A stretch of DNA of 64,000 bases from Tenodera sinensis (lineage: Eukaryota; Arthropoda; Insecta; Mantodea; Mantidae): the NCBI GenBank assembly GCA_030765045.1, contig CM060965.1, positions 145,171,874 to 145,235,873 on the forward strand. Reading direction: 5' to 3'. Positions 33,402 to 44,957 of this stretch are shown piece after piece. The notes beneath the pieces were generated by a model, which ran no database searches, was not told the origin of the DNA, and saw nothing but the letters and a program-made list of their open reading frames with translations. A program made the translations under genes and the position numbers. The first letter of the stretch is position 1. Each line of letters opens with the position of its first letter.

Positions 33402-33984
33402 TACAATTACGAATTCCAAGATCAGAATTCTGTTTTTATCTCTTTTTTTTCATTTTTCTTTCCATCGTTCTTTGCTTCTTTCTTTGTTAACGAGTGCAAA
33501 CATACCTTAGGTCATGTCATAGGCTGTGAAGTAACTCGAAAAGGTTACTGTTGCAGTTTTGTAAGATGTTTTCGAAAACAATTTTCATTTCTTTTTTCCG
33601 AATGATTCAAATGAGAACATGAAAAATGTATACCTTTAAACACTCTTCTAAGTTATCTCATCATTATTCCGATACATAGTAATATTTGTGCTGGTATCGT
33701 ATGTAAATATAAAAATTAATTATTGTAACTTTTTTGTGCACCAATTTTGATAAATTCAGTAAATCGCAGTTTTTAAGAAATTTTTAATTATTATGCCATA
33801 TTTTAATAGCTTAGAGTCATTTTACTCAATGTTGTCTTCCTTTAGCTCTTGGTAACTACAAGACAGTAGGTCTAAGGCATTCGTAGGAAAAGAACTGATT
33901 ATAACAAAATTAGTAGTAACTAATGGTTGTGTAGAACAGATGAACCATTTTAACGACTTGGGAAGTAATGTTGGTTATGATAAG
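33402..33984. other. Intergenic, nothing recognised
   Basis: No supported feature. Confidence 0.4.
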
Positions 33985-34445
33985 GAATATGACGTTGACA
34001 ATAAAATATGTAAATTTCAAAGAGTGTGTGGAACAATTAATAGAAAATTTAGAAACAAAATACCAAAGAAATAAAATTCGTAAAAATACAAAATACGTAA
34101 AGAAACGAAAATAAGGTTTTACAAAGTTATAGCTGTACCAATACCAACATATGGAAGTGAGACTTGCACACTTGCAATAGAATAAACCACAGGCTTCAGA
34201 AATAAAATTCTGAAGAAGTGTGAAGGGAGGTACGAAGAGAGACTTAATAACAAATGAAAGTGTAATAGAAGAGTTAGGAATGTTTAACATAAATGATAGG
34301 TTAAAAGATTTCAAACAAAAGTGAAAGGAATATGTTAAAAGAATGCCGGAGATCAGACTTCCTAAAAAATAATGCAATATCATCCTAAGGGTAGGCGATC
34401 GATGAGCAGACCCAGGAAACGATGGCGCAGGACTTTCAAGGTAGA
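33985..34445 (+). pseudogene. LINE reverse transcriptase C-terminal fossil
   Basis: Plus-strand pieces KFQRVCGTINRKFRNK, YKVIAVPTPTYGSETC, then a RVRNV segment and finally GRRSMSRPRKRWRRTFKVE give the usual order of the RT thumb and end region of many arthropod LINEs. Several stops and frame changes show decay. A GAAGAAGAACAAG tail follows. Confidence 0.6.
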
Positions 34446-35649
34446 ACAGGTACTTGATTTCCTATGCCATAAAGTGAAGAAGAACAAGAGTAATTTTATA
34501 GGTCATTTTGAAATGTTTAGGTGAACTTATCCGCTTCACCTAAGGTTACAATTTAAATTTAAAAAAATCTATAGCATCAAAGTTCCATAGAATGTGTTGA
34601 TACACTTAGTGCGGTCATCGAAATGATTTAAGGAGCGCATATGAGATAAAGTTTGAATCGTTTCATTTTCCATATATCTTTATGCTTAAATAATAATCGT
34701 GATATGGAAAACACGTCCTTGCGAACAACAAACACATGCAAAAATCCGTCAATATATTGAGTAGCATCTACAATTGGTTTTCAATAGCGTAACTTAATAC
34801 TGAATAAGCATTCTAATATAATATACAAAAACCACATTGTTTCCTCGGTCACGTAACAAAGTTGTTAGTGTAATAAAATTCCTTGGTTATGATTTTCTTT
34901 GCCTTAGATTTAATGTCCTTTAACAGGATAGGTAATATCGGACAATGAATAACGCTCAAATGAAGCCGGGGTCAATGGAGTCCACAGAACAAGGGAAAAC
35001 TTTGGAAAAGCCTCATCCAGATAACTTGCCCTAACCGAGATTTGAATTCAGGAGCTCTTGAATATGAGGCAGACACACTAGCCCCACACACAGAGGTGGA
35101 CTAGTTATGAATTGACATAGAAATCTTCCAAAGCTGTTGATATACTTATTTTCTGTTGAAGAACATAACAGTCAATTTTCGCACAAAAAGGAAGTAGTTT
35201 TAACGAATTAGATCTACAAGTTTAGCAATAAAGGTACGTACGAAATAAAATAGCTATTTGGGCACGAATGTTTCTAATTCAGTAACTTGCAAAAAGATAA
35301 TAACATATTTTGTAGATTCTTATGCTGGTACTAGTTGTTGACCAGAGGCAAGGGCGGCAGCTAATGTTTCTGCTTCTTGAAGGTTGTTTAGTTAGTATGC
35401 GCCTTAAATCAAAGAAGAACCTGAACACTGGTTCACCGTCAAATGCTTTCCTGCTTTCCGTAATCGAAAGCAGTCTTGTTTATGCAAAAAAGTATGTTTG
35501 CAATGTGTTTCATTACCATACGATAATAACCCGAATAAATCTTTCGGTGAGTATGTTGTTCTTATTCCAAGGTTGTTATTATGATCCTCGTATAGTCTAG
35601 TGAAATGTGACGGACCTATTTCAGTGAATTTAGTATCATGTACTCCTCA
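34446..35649. other. Intergenic with a weak tRNA-like segment
   Basis: No gene. Minus strand 35025-35100 has a B-box-like GAATTCAAATCTCGGTTAG segment and a possible A-box region, so may be a SINE head; confidence in that is low. Confidence 0.35.
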
Positions 35650-36022
35650 TAGAGGGCGGCGCCATGGCCGAGAATTTAGAGCGTTCGCCTACCACCTAGG
35701 TGGCCTGGGTTTGATCTCAGGGACCCGCATGTGGTATTCGTCATGGACGAAGCGGCGTCAGAGCGAATTTTCTCCGGATTCTCCGATTTCCACTCATTCC
35801 ACCAATTTCTTCATCATAAACTTTCCATTCACGATTTCGCCTGCATTTCATATCGCCCTCTTCCTCACTCTCATACCTGGTGCTTGGCTGATCACACGCT
35901 TCCAGGTCTTCACTCTGTCCGGTCCACAGGTCCCTCTGCTCCCCGACAAGTGTCTGACCCTAGGCACTGACTTGTAAGTCCTAGAGGGTGTAAGTCCTAC
36001 ATAAGGGGAAGGTAATCAGGTA
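35650..36022 (+). mobile_element. tRNA-headed SINE F, unit 1 of a tandem array
   Basis: The head GGCGCCATGGCCGAGAATTT with GGGTTTGATCTCAGGGA about 40 bases later has A- and B-box character (leucine/serine-tRNA-like CATGGCCGAG). The body shares CTCATACCTGGTGCTTGGCT and GTAAGTCCTAGAGGGTGTAA with the next two units. The open frames across it derive from the repeat. Confidence 0.65.
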
Positions 36023-36350
36023 AAGGCGTGGTCGGGTGATTCGACTGCTTGCTTATCACCAGGGACTCAGAACTTACATGTGGTATTTTTGGTGGACGAT
36101 GTGGCATCTGGGTGGGCTTTCTTCGGGTTCTTCGGTTTCCACCAACTGCTTCATCATCAATTTTCGCCTGCATTTTATATTATCCTCTTCCTCACTCTCA
36201 TACCTGGTGCTTGGCTGATCACACGCTTCCAGGTCTTTACTCTGTCCGGTCCACAGGTCCCTCTGCTCTCCGACAGGTGTCTGATCCTAGGCACTGGCTT
36301 GTAAGTCCTAGAGGGTGTAAGTCCTACATAAGGGGAAGGTAATCAGGTAA
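36023..36350 (+). repeat. SINE F, unit 2
   Basis: Starts AGGCGTGGTCGGGTG and repeats 328 bases later. It carries a changed head (GATTCGACTGC...CCAGGGACTCAGAAC) with the same body as unit 1. Confidence 0.75.
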
Positions 36351-36655
36351 AGGCGTGGTCGGGTGGTTCGACTGCTTGCTTATCACCAGGGACTCAGAAC
36401 TTACATGTGGTATTTTTGGTGGACGATGCAGCATCTGGATGGGCTTTCTTCGGGTTCTTCGGTTTCCACCAACTGCTTCATCATCAATTTTCGCCTGCAT
36501 TTTATATTATTCTATTCCTCACTCTCATACCTAGTCTGACTTCCCGGTCTTCACCCTGTCCGGTCCATAGTTTCGTCTGCTCCGCAACGGGCGTCTGACA
36601 CTAGGCACAGGCTTCTAAGTCCTAGAGGGTGGAAGTCCGCTATATGTGGAGGGTT
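36351..36655 (+). repeat. SINE F, unit 3
   Basis: Nearly the same as unit 2 for its first 180 bases, then a short deletion in the CTGGTGCTTGG region, ending CCTAGAGGGTGGAAGTCC. It directly precedes the purine minisatellite. Confidence 0.75.
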
Positions 36656-36660
36656 ATCAC

Positions 36661-37165
36661 ATGAAGGAAGGAGGGAAGGAGAGGAGGGAAGAAGGGAGTG
36701 AAGAAGGGAAGAAAGAAGGGAAGGAAAATGGGAAGGAAGGAGGCAAGGAAGGAGGGAAGGATGGAAGGAAGGAGGAAGGAAGTAGGGAAGGATGGAAGGA
36801 AGGAGGAAGGAGGGGAGGATGGAAGGAAGGAGGCAAGGAAGAAGGGAAGGAAGGAGGGAAGGAAGGGGGGAAGGAAGGAGGGAAGGATGGAAGAAGAAGG
36901 AAGGAGGGAAGGATGGAAGGAAGGAGGCAAGGAAGAAGGGAAGGAAGGAGACAAGGAAGGAGGGAAGGAAGAAGGGAAGGAAGAAGGGAAGGAAGGAGGG
37001 AAGGATGGAAGGAAGGATGGAAGGAAGGAGGAAGGAAGGATGGAAGGAAGGAGGCAAGGAAGAAGGGAAGGAAGGAGGGAACGAAGGAGGCAAGGAAGAA
37101 GGGAAGGATGAAAGGAAGGAGGAAGGAAGGAGGGAAGGATGGAAGGAAGGAAGGGAGGAAGTACA
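36661..37165. repeat. GGAAG-type purine minisatellite, about 500 bp
   Basis: The plus strand is almost all purine: GGAAGGAAGGAGGGAAGGAT-like units with rare C and T. All six frames are open for long stretches, which explains the 100-200-codon low-complexity frames. Such tracts can form triplex (H-DNA). Confidence 0.95.
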
Positions 37166-37224
37166 CCTCATGGACAAAATGTCGCTATATCAACAATGTC
37201 TACATGAGCCTGCTTTGACGCGAT

Positions 37225-37500
37225 GACACTATGGCAGGGTTCGGAGATACTTAGCACCTCGATCAATGAAATCTTTTGTGTTTATACCACCGACGAAGCG
37301 CCCCCCGAGGGAGGGATGAGATGAAAGGTTACTAAAGGTGGCCGGAGTGAGAAGAGACTACAGCAGAGGGCAGGGTCCCTAACAACTATAAATGTTAATT
37401 CCCTGGTGACGGCTTGCACAACCGGATCCCCTCCTCTTCTGCAAGCACGAGATGAAATTCGCAGGATGCAATTATCCTTCCCAGCATTCACTTAGTAACA
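37225..37500. repeat. Dispersed repeat family C, copy 2
   Basis: Related to 3630-3996 (GGTTCGGAG, then CAGAGGGCAGGGTCCCTAAC, then AATTATCCTTCCCAGCATTC). It ends just before the Tigger-like element, as if that element had inserted into it. Confidence 0.5.
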
Positions 37501-37505
37501 ATGTG

Positions 37506-38807
37506 CAGTGGAACTCTGATAATTCGAACTTTTATAGTTCGAAATCGTCGTTTCTCGGTGCTCTGACTTTTATGTTAAAGGAATGCAAAAAGAAAAGGTA
37601 ACCCGTAATTCGAATTTCATTTTCCTTAAATCGAAGCTATTGTTCAGAAATGTCAGTCGAAAATTGAGCTAATGTGGAAATTTAATATGGTAACTTCAAG
37701 CATGGCGGTGCCGTGGCCAAGTTGTTAGACTGCTCACCTACCACCTAGACGGCCCGGCCCGGATTCGACCCCAGGGATCCGCATGTGGTATTCGTGGTGG
37801 CGTCTGGGCGGGTTTTCTCCGAGTTCTTCGGCTTCCCATGTCACTCATTCCACCAATTGCTCCATCACCACCTTTCCATTCACCGATATCACCTACATTT
37901 CATATCATCCTCTTCCTCACTCTCATAACTGGTGCTTGGCTGACCATCCGCTTGCAGGTCTTCAGTCTGTCCGGTCTATAGGTTCTTCTGCTCCCCAACA
38001 GGTGTCTGGCCATAGGTACTGGCTTGTAAGTCCTACATAATGGGAGGGTAAAGAAGAAGTTGCAAATCAGTGCCACTATGTCTCTTAGTAAACCGCGTGT
38101 TCAGCAGAAGACTTTAACTTTTGTAGAAAAAGTCACCGTCATTCGAGAAGTTGAAAAGGGAATCTGAAATCGCGAAAGAATACAGGATACCACCGAACGT
38201 CTGTCAACTTATCTGGAAAATAAGGAGAAATTTTTAAGCACTACCTCGAGTGAAAAGGACACAGTCGAAAAAGAGTGAGACAAGCTGAAAATCGTAATGT
38301 CAACGAGTGCGTGTTAAAGTGGTTTAAGTAAGCACGGGAGAAAAATATACCTTTAAGTGGTTCCCTTGTTTCACTTGAAAGCTGCAGAATTTTCTGCAAG
38401 TTTCAAGGCTAGCACCAGTTGGTTAGATGGATTCAAAGAAAAAATGGCATACCTTTTAAGTCTGTGTCTGCTGAAAGTGCAAGTGTGAGTCCAGACGCAG
38501 CAAATTCTTGGAAAGATGTTTCGCTTATGGTTGAATAAACGCCGGCTAGACACATCTTCAATATTGATGAAACAGATCTATTCTTTAACTGTCTAATAAG
38601 ACTTTACCACTCAAGGGAGAACTTTGCAGTTGGGGAAAGAACAGTAAAGTAAGAGTCACGTTACTTGTAAGGGCTAACATGGATGGAAGTCAAAAGCTAT
38701 TAGTGCTAAAAGGTCAGTTTTAGACGTAAAATTTCTAATTCGAATTTTTAGATATTTCAAATTTTTTTCTTGACCCTTCAGCTTCGAATTACTCAAGATC
38801 CACCGTG
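37506..38807 (+). mobile_element. Tigger/pogo-like DNA transposon fossil
   Basis: The left end, CAGTGGAACTCTGATAATTC, and the right end, whose reverse complement begins CACGGTGGATCTTGAGTAAT, are similar inverted termini of the CAGT...TTCGAA kind seen in Tigger elements. Plus-strand transposase pieces from 38078: MSLSKPRVQQKTLTFVEKV, VIREVEKG and IAKEYRIPPNV (HTH DNA-binding part), FNIDE near 38560, and KVRVTLLVRANMDGSQK near 38660. Many stops. A SINE F copy sits inside (37700-38055). No TA duplication survives. Confidence 0.55.
37700..38055 (+). mobile_element. SINE F copy nested in the Tigger-like element
   Basis: Head CATGGCGGTGCCGTGGCCAA with GGATTCGACCCCAGGGATCC; body with CTCATAACTGGTGCTTGGCT and a GGCTTGTAAGTCCTACATAA end. 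It is diverged from the 36-kb units. Confidence 0.65.
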
Positions 38808-39084
38808 TTTATTGTCTAGCAGTTTATTTTGCTAAAGCTCATCACTTATTCATGGTGTTTCCCATTACAAGTGCCTTTAAAGACGAACCTCTTCATCCTC
38901 AAATCGAGTGGAACTTCGCGCTTTTTGCTTGTCCGTTTGGTCAGGAACCTTCAAGATGGTTCTTATGCATGCTGATGTCACTATCAGGAACCAGCGGCAT
39001 CTCTGAAACACTACTGGAACCATCTGGTCTAGCCTCTTGTGTGGCAAACCTGAAACGCAAAAACCAAATAAAGAAATCTGATGT
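38808..39084. other. Intergenic, nothing recognised
   Basis: The 125-codon frame at 38852-39229 has no recognisable domain. Confidence 0.35.
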
Positions 39085-39438
39085 GCCGCACTCACATAAC
39101 TTTCTCTACAATCGCTCCACCGTTAGATCCGTACTTGATGTAAACACAAGCCAACAACGAACTTGCAATACGTCGAAACCAAAGCACACCATAAAATATA
39201 GTACCTTAAATATCGGCGATTATCTGTGAGTTTTCAAGATGCACGATAACCCTGGTGAAGACTACTTAAATGTAACGCGATATTTCTAAAAGTCCTGAGT
39301 AAATATCGTTCTGTTGCAACATAAATACGAGGTATGCGTAGTCCACGTGGTGTTTGTTTTGTGTTAGTCGCAGGTGATAACTTCAGGTTATCGCGGAGGG
39401 ATAAAAGGTGCGGATCTAAGGCTGGATGGAGTATAGTC
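39085..39438. repeat. Dispersed repeat E, copy 2
   Basis: Matches 19555-20100 without the microsatellite (CTCCACCGTTAG; AAATATAGTACCTTAAATAT; GTGTTAGTCGCAGGTGATAA; TCTAAGGCTGGATGGAGTAT). It is followed directly by repeat B. Confidence 0.6.
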
Positions 39439-40055
39439 TTGAACAAATTATTTATACTAGGACATTTCTTCAAATTATCTTACTAATAATTTTGTCGTAG
39501 ATGCAATGGGAAATAAACTTTAAGGACAATTAAATGTTGTAGTAGCGGTCGGTATATGGTGACTGAAATTCCGCTCTCTTTACATGACCAAGATATTAGA
39601 AAAATCAATAACGACCTCCCATTTGAGAAGTTCTATAAGCACTGAAAAATTCTGACAGATGACAAGGAAGGAATATCTCCTAAATGATTCACTTCACAAA
39701 AAAAATCATTTGATATAAATTGTGTGTTTTAACGAGATCTACGTTATATTACATCAGTAAGATTTGGTCTATCTCTTACCAGTTACGTAAAGTCGTCAAG
39801 AGTAAGACTACATGGGCTATAACAGAAAATTCAAAATCGCATTTCATTTGCCATAAAAATATCTGAAATATATGGCAGTTTAAGGAAAATCGTGCCATTT
39901 TTTGAGAAGACTAAAATTTTCTAAAAATGTTCAATGTAAAGGATAGTTTAGAATAGAGGAATTTTCTTCAAAATGTTCGTGTCGCATCCTTGAAGGATAT
40001 TAAAGTTAAACATTAACGTTGGCTTTTAACCGACTTTTCGTTTTTGTCATGCTTT

Positions 40056-40057
<2 letters not shown>

Positions 40058-40141
<84 letters not shown>

Positions 40142-40143
40142 AA
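40058..40143. repeat. (CA)n microsatellite
   Basis: About 37 CA units followed by CAAACACACAAACG. It lies inside repeat B copy 3. Confidence 0.95.
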
Positions 40144-40210
40144 ACGAACGAACCTAAAACATATATTTATGGAATTTCGAAATCGAATTTTTGGGTCGAA
40201 TACAATACTT

Positions 40211-40340
40211 CTTGCCTGTCACGGTGGGCATTGCGGCACGTCAGCTGATGGCCTATTTGTGTATCAGACCTGGGGAGGAAGGAGATATAAAAGGAGCGGC
40301 CAGAACACATCACAGGCACAACACTATGGTGGGGTCCCTA
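40211..40340. mobile_element. About 130-bp insertion in repeat B
   Basis: Copy 1 reads AATACAATACTTCCTTTACT without interruption; here ACTTC appears before and after a 130-base GC-richer block ending GGGTCCCTAAC. The duplicated pentamer suggests a transposition or retroposition. A GATATAAAAGG TATA-like string lies within. Confidence 0.5.
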
Positions 40341-40392
40341 ACACTTCCCCTGCTTACTACACGTAGTAGAGAAAGTAAAAACCGGAGAAACA

Positions 40393-40399
40393 AATAATA

Positions 40400-40496
<97 letters not shown>

Positions 40497-40499
40497 ATA
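40393..40499. repeat. (AAT)n microsatellite
   Basis: About 34 AAT units, directly downstream of the end of repeat B copy 3. Confidence 0.95.
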
Positions 40500-41054
40500 A
40501 TCTCCTTGCATAAAGAATTTTCTAGACTTCACTAATACATAGAACGACAATTCTGGAATCTTCTTACAGTAGGCAGAAATTTAGACACTTATTTTCCGTA
40601 TCTATGGGAAACAAGTGAAGGACGGTGTCTTGTTGCCTCTGTTCCACTCACCTTTAACCTTTTTAGAGGGCTTAGACAAGAAACGGTTTCAGCTGTAATG
40701 CTTATTTAAGGCGATTGATGATTCACGTTAGGGTTATAACATAAGTATAGAACACCAAAATCTTTCGCCTAAGTAATTATTTCTTTACGTATATAGTTTA
40801 TGCAGAAAGCTCTGCAATTTAGGTGCATATGCAGTATTTGGAACCAGTACCATTTTGTTACAAACAGTAATTATTCTGTCATTTGCGTAACTTATTTTTT
40901 CAAACCAAAAACCCAAATAATCACTAAGTATAGACTCCAAGGGTGAACTTGCGTAGATTTAAAGTATCTTGGAAGTTCGTCTACTGAAAAAAGTTGCAGA
41001 TGGGACACCAAGTGGTCACAGCATCACTGTATATAACTTTTAAGGTTTAAGTAC

Positions 41055-41091
<37 letters not shown>

Positions 41092-42340
41092 GCTTGACTT
41101 TCAGCATCATGATGCTTCTTCCTAAACGTGAGCAAACCAATCAGTGGTGCTTAACTCCTATGTCACAACTTTTGCTGAACACTATAATACTAAATATGCT
41201 CATATAAAATATATATCCTAAAATTCTTTATAGGTAATCGAGTCACATTTATAACAAACAATAAAATGCATGAGATAAACACTAAACAAAAGAGACCACG
41301 CATCGTACTAGTGCAAAACTTCCTTGCTTCCAGAAAGTATAGTACTGTGAAACCACAAAACTATTTAATACTCTTCGTAATGCTCTTAAGGAAAATGTTA
41401 ACAGTTTCAATGCTTTTAAAATTCCCGCTAAGAGTGACTTTAAACGCTACTGCTTAAAATAATTTCTAAAGGAGACATATGTTTAGAGCTTTCGTGGCTT
41501 GGCTGTTGGCTACAAGGGCAAAATGACCTCACTCCCACTCAACACTGACAACATGCTGCTAAACAGGTAACCTTATCTCCCTTTTTCCGCAGCAGGACTA
41601 CTGTAACCTTGTCGCATGCAACTTACGGTGCTAAAAAGGCAAGACTTCCAGTTTTTGTTGCAAAAGCACATTTAACATTTAATAGGTCATTTTGAACTGG
41701 GAAGGACCATAATAAGAAAATAAATATTAGGAATGACACTTCACTGATTAGTAGTGTTACGATAGTAAGTTGATGTATTCATGTTTGGGATATTGCGTTT
41801 GATGCATGAAGCAGCAAAAGTCAGGGGAAGAAATTACAAAATCGTCAATGACTGCAGCCAAATTCAAGTATAGAAGTGCTCTCCAGGGCTCGGCCAGTTC
41901 GGCACAAGACTGCAGTGGAGTTAAGGGCAATGCTCTGCAACAGGCAGATTGAGATCTAGTGATAGTGCTTGGCAGATTGGTGCCACACTTAAAGTGTTAC
42001 TCAACTGTGCACCACGGGAATAAATCGATTGAGAAAGTCATCAACAGATTAGTATTAGTTGATTCGAAATAATTCTCCACATCCATTTATTGCTAGTATT
42101 TATCTAGGACATTCCTCACATTATCCGCTTGTCATATTACTGACTGAGTCATTATCTCTTTCAACGTCATGCCACCGTCCTAGCTTTCGTTTTTGTCTTT
42201 ATCGGAATGATAATATTTTATTTAAGTTATTGCACCCCTTTTATTCCTCGAATTTATAACGGTTTCCTCGGTAAAGTTATGTTTTTCTACCGAGAAAATG
42301 AGAACAACCAATCTTTCCTGCCTTTAAAATAATTAAAGAC
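40500..42340. other. Intergenic with a 33-base poly(A)
   Basis: No gene is supported. A pure A run lies at 41058-41090, which might be a retroposed tail, but no source sequence or duplication was recognised. A 63-codon frame at 41266-41457 is unassigned. Confidence 0.4.
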
Positions 42341-42344
42341 CCTT

Positions 42345-43060
<716 letters not shown>

Positions 43061-43164
43061 TGACATTCCACAAAAAAGAAGCTTTAATAACGATAAGGTA
43101 ATAGCCAAAGAGTAAACGAGATAAGCAATTTCAACTAGTTAGAAAGTACTGGTTAAAACATGTT

Positions 43165-43690
43165 ATGGAATGGAAAATAAACTTACAAGTTTCAGAAGAT
43201 CTGCAACAAACAGCAAACATGTTACAAACTTTTAAAAACGTCACAGCTGCACCTCTACTGTTCTATGGAAGTGAACTCCAAGCAATAATAAGAAAAAAAA
43301 GTAAAATAGAGGCCACGAAAATTAAATTTTAATGAGTTAAAGGATGCCTAAAATAAATTGCATGGAAAATGAAGGCATTAGAGAAGCATTGTAGATTAAT
43401 TGTAGTATTAACGATGAACTGGCACTCGACATCAAAGTGAAAATGGGGAGGCTTTTTCCTCGAAAATGTTACAGCATGAAGAACTGCGAATGAGTAATGG
43501 CTTCTATAGTGCTAGTTCACTATCAGAAAATTACAAAGTGAGCGATCTTCAGCGACAGTGAAAGGAATACTTAAGAATATCAACTAATATGGAGGTGAAA
43601 TCCGACGGAGAGAAAACCTGTAGACAAATACAGAAGGAGATGACCTGAAAGTCCTTGAAGAAGGAAGAGGCAATTTGCTGTCTATACCTT
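43165..43690 (+). pseudogene. LINE RT C-terminal fossil ending in (GAA)n
   Basis: The plus strand holds decayed pieces such as TAAPLLFYGSE (RT thumb; same position as VPTPTYGSE at 34 kb) and a later ARG-rich segment. The remains run directly into the GAA array at 43697. Stops abound. Weak evidence on its own, supported by the parallel with 33985-34445. Confidence 0.4.
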
Positions 43691-43696
43691 GCAGCA

Positions 43697-43771
43697 AAGA
43701 AGAAGAAGAAGAAGAAGAAGAAGAAGAAGAAGAAGAAGAAGAAGAAGAAGAAGAAGAAGAAGAAGAAGAAA
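43697..43771. repeat. (GAA)n microsatellite
   Basis: Twenty-five GAA units, at the apparent 3' end of a LINE fossil. Confidence 0.95.
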
Positions 43772-44957
43772 ACCAAGAGGAGGATTTTCAAATGCACTTT
43801 TATTACTGAAGTTCCTCAGATTTTGCCAGTTGGTAGAAAAATTAAACTACGCCAAGTGCACGTTATCAAAACCAAATATTTCCTAAAGTATGTCTCAGTT
43901 GTAGGAGTGGCTATCACTATGCAGGTGTTTAAGCCTCCGGGAATACCGAAGGGTTATATTTTTACATAAACATTGCAGAAAACAGCGATCGAAATCAAAA
44001 CTTTCATATTCAAGTAAGAAATTCAAATTTAAAAGTAGAAATTGCAAAATAACCTGCTGCTGTTGATAACGGTGGTTAGTGATGACGATAACTAACGATA
44101 TTAGTACCTAGGGTTTAGAGGTGGGGGGGATAAAACCATTATGGAACTTTAACGGTGATGGAGCATAATATGGTGTGAACCACCAGTTCACTTATCAAAT
44201 AACTGACACATTGTCCCCATTAAATCGTTGATAATGTTTAAAATACTACTGTAATCACTGCTGTCATGAATCGTCTAAAGTGTCATTTAAACTTATAATT
44301 TTTCACTTTTCTATCACTATTGGATTTGGGCAAAGTATCTTTGTGTCCAATAAAGTGAGTTTCTTGCTTTGTTTTCTTTTTTATTTCGGTTTTTCTGTCT
44401 TCCGTAGCTACCTTGCTCCCAAGTTCTCTTTAAGGCATTCAAAACCAGTTCCATTTGAGATTTATTAAATTTTATATTCAGGACGATAAATAATAATTTA
44501 TATAACAGTAACAAAATCCATATAAAGTTTTAGGAAACCTAGATACATTAATTTTCACACAAGCATCAAAGTTTTGCAGACATAAAGATGCGATATGAAA
44601 ATGTTTCGATCGAATATAGGGTTTCTGATGCTTATAATGAATTATAAATTGTGTTTAAAAGGCTGTAGTGAGTATGTTACATAAAATGAGGTTTTCTGTA
44701 AAACTAGCTAAAAATATTTGTGCAAAAAAAATAAGCAAACTGGCAAATGTAAAACGAGAAACATATTGTAAAACTTATTACTCACATGTTTGCAATTGTA
44801 CCAATGGTTTGCGAACATATTTCGTATCTACATTTATTTTTGTACATAATTCAAAGAGCTCATATGGAATTTAGATATCCCTAGCAAAGACATCCGACAC
44901 TTTCAAAGCTTGCACTGACCGAGTAATGTTGCAGACATTTCCAAAAATTATTTACTA
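43772..44957. other. Intergenic, nothing recognised
   Basis: No supported feature; AT-rich. Confidence 0.4.

Larger units (their letters stand above)
39440..40380 (+). repeat. Dispersed repeat family B, copy 3, with insertions
   Basis: Landmarks as in copy 1: GTAGATGCAATGGGAAAT, AATATCTCCTAAATGATTCA, TTTCATTTGCCATAAAAATA, ATTTTCTTCAAAATGTTC, TCGAATTTTTGGGTCG, and CGTAGTAGAGAAAGTAA at 40363. A CA array (40058-40143) and a further insertion (about 40211-40340) interrupt it. Confidence 0.65.

Noticed and set aside
36551..37226. Open frames of 100-208 codons rich in Lys/Glu/Gly or Ser/Pro/Phe
   Set aside because: All derive from the GGAAG minisatellite, which has no stop codons in several frames.
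41058..41090. Poly(A) tail of a processed pseudogene
   Set aside because: No open frame, AATAAA signal or target duplication recognised upstream.
41266..41457. 63-codon frame that faintly resembles an RT end (KENVNSFNAFKIP in a neighbouring frame)
   Set aside because: Too short and ambiguous in frame to call a LINE fragment.
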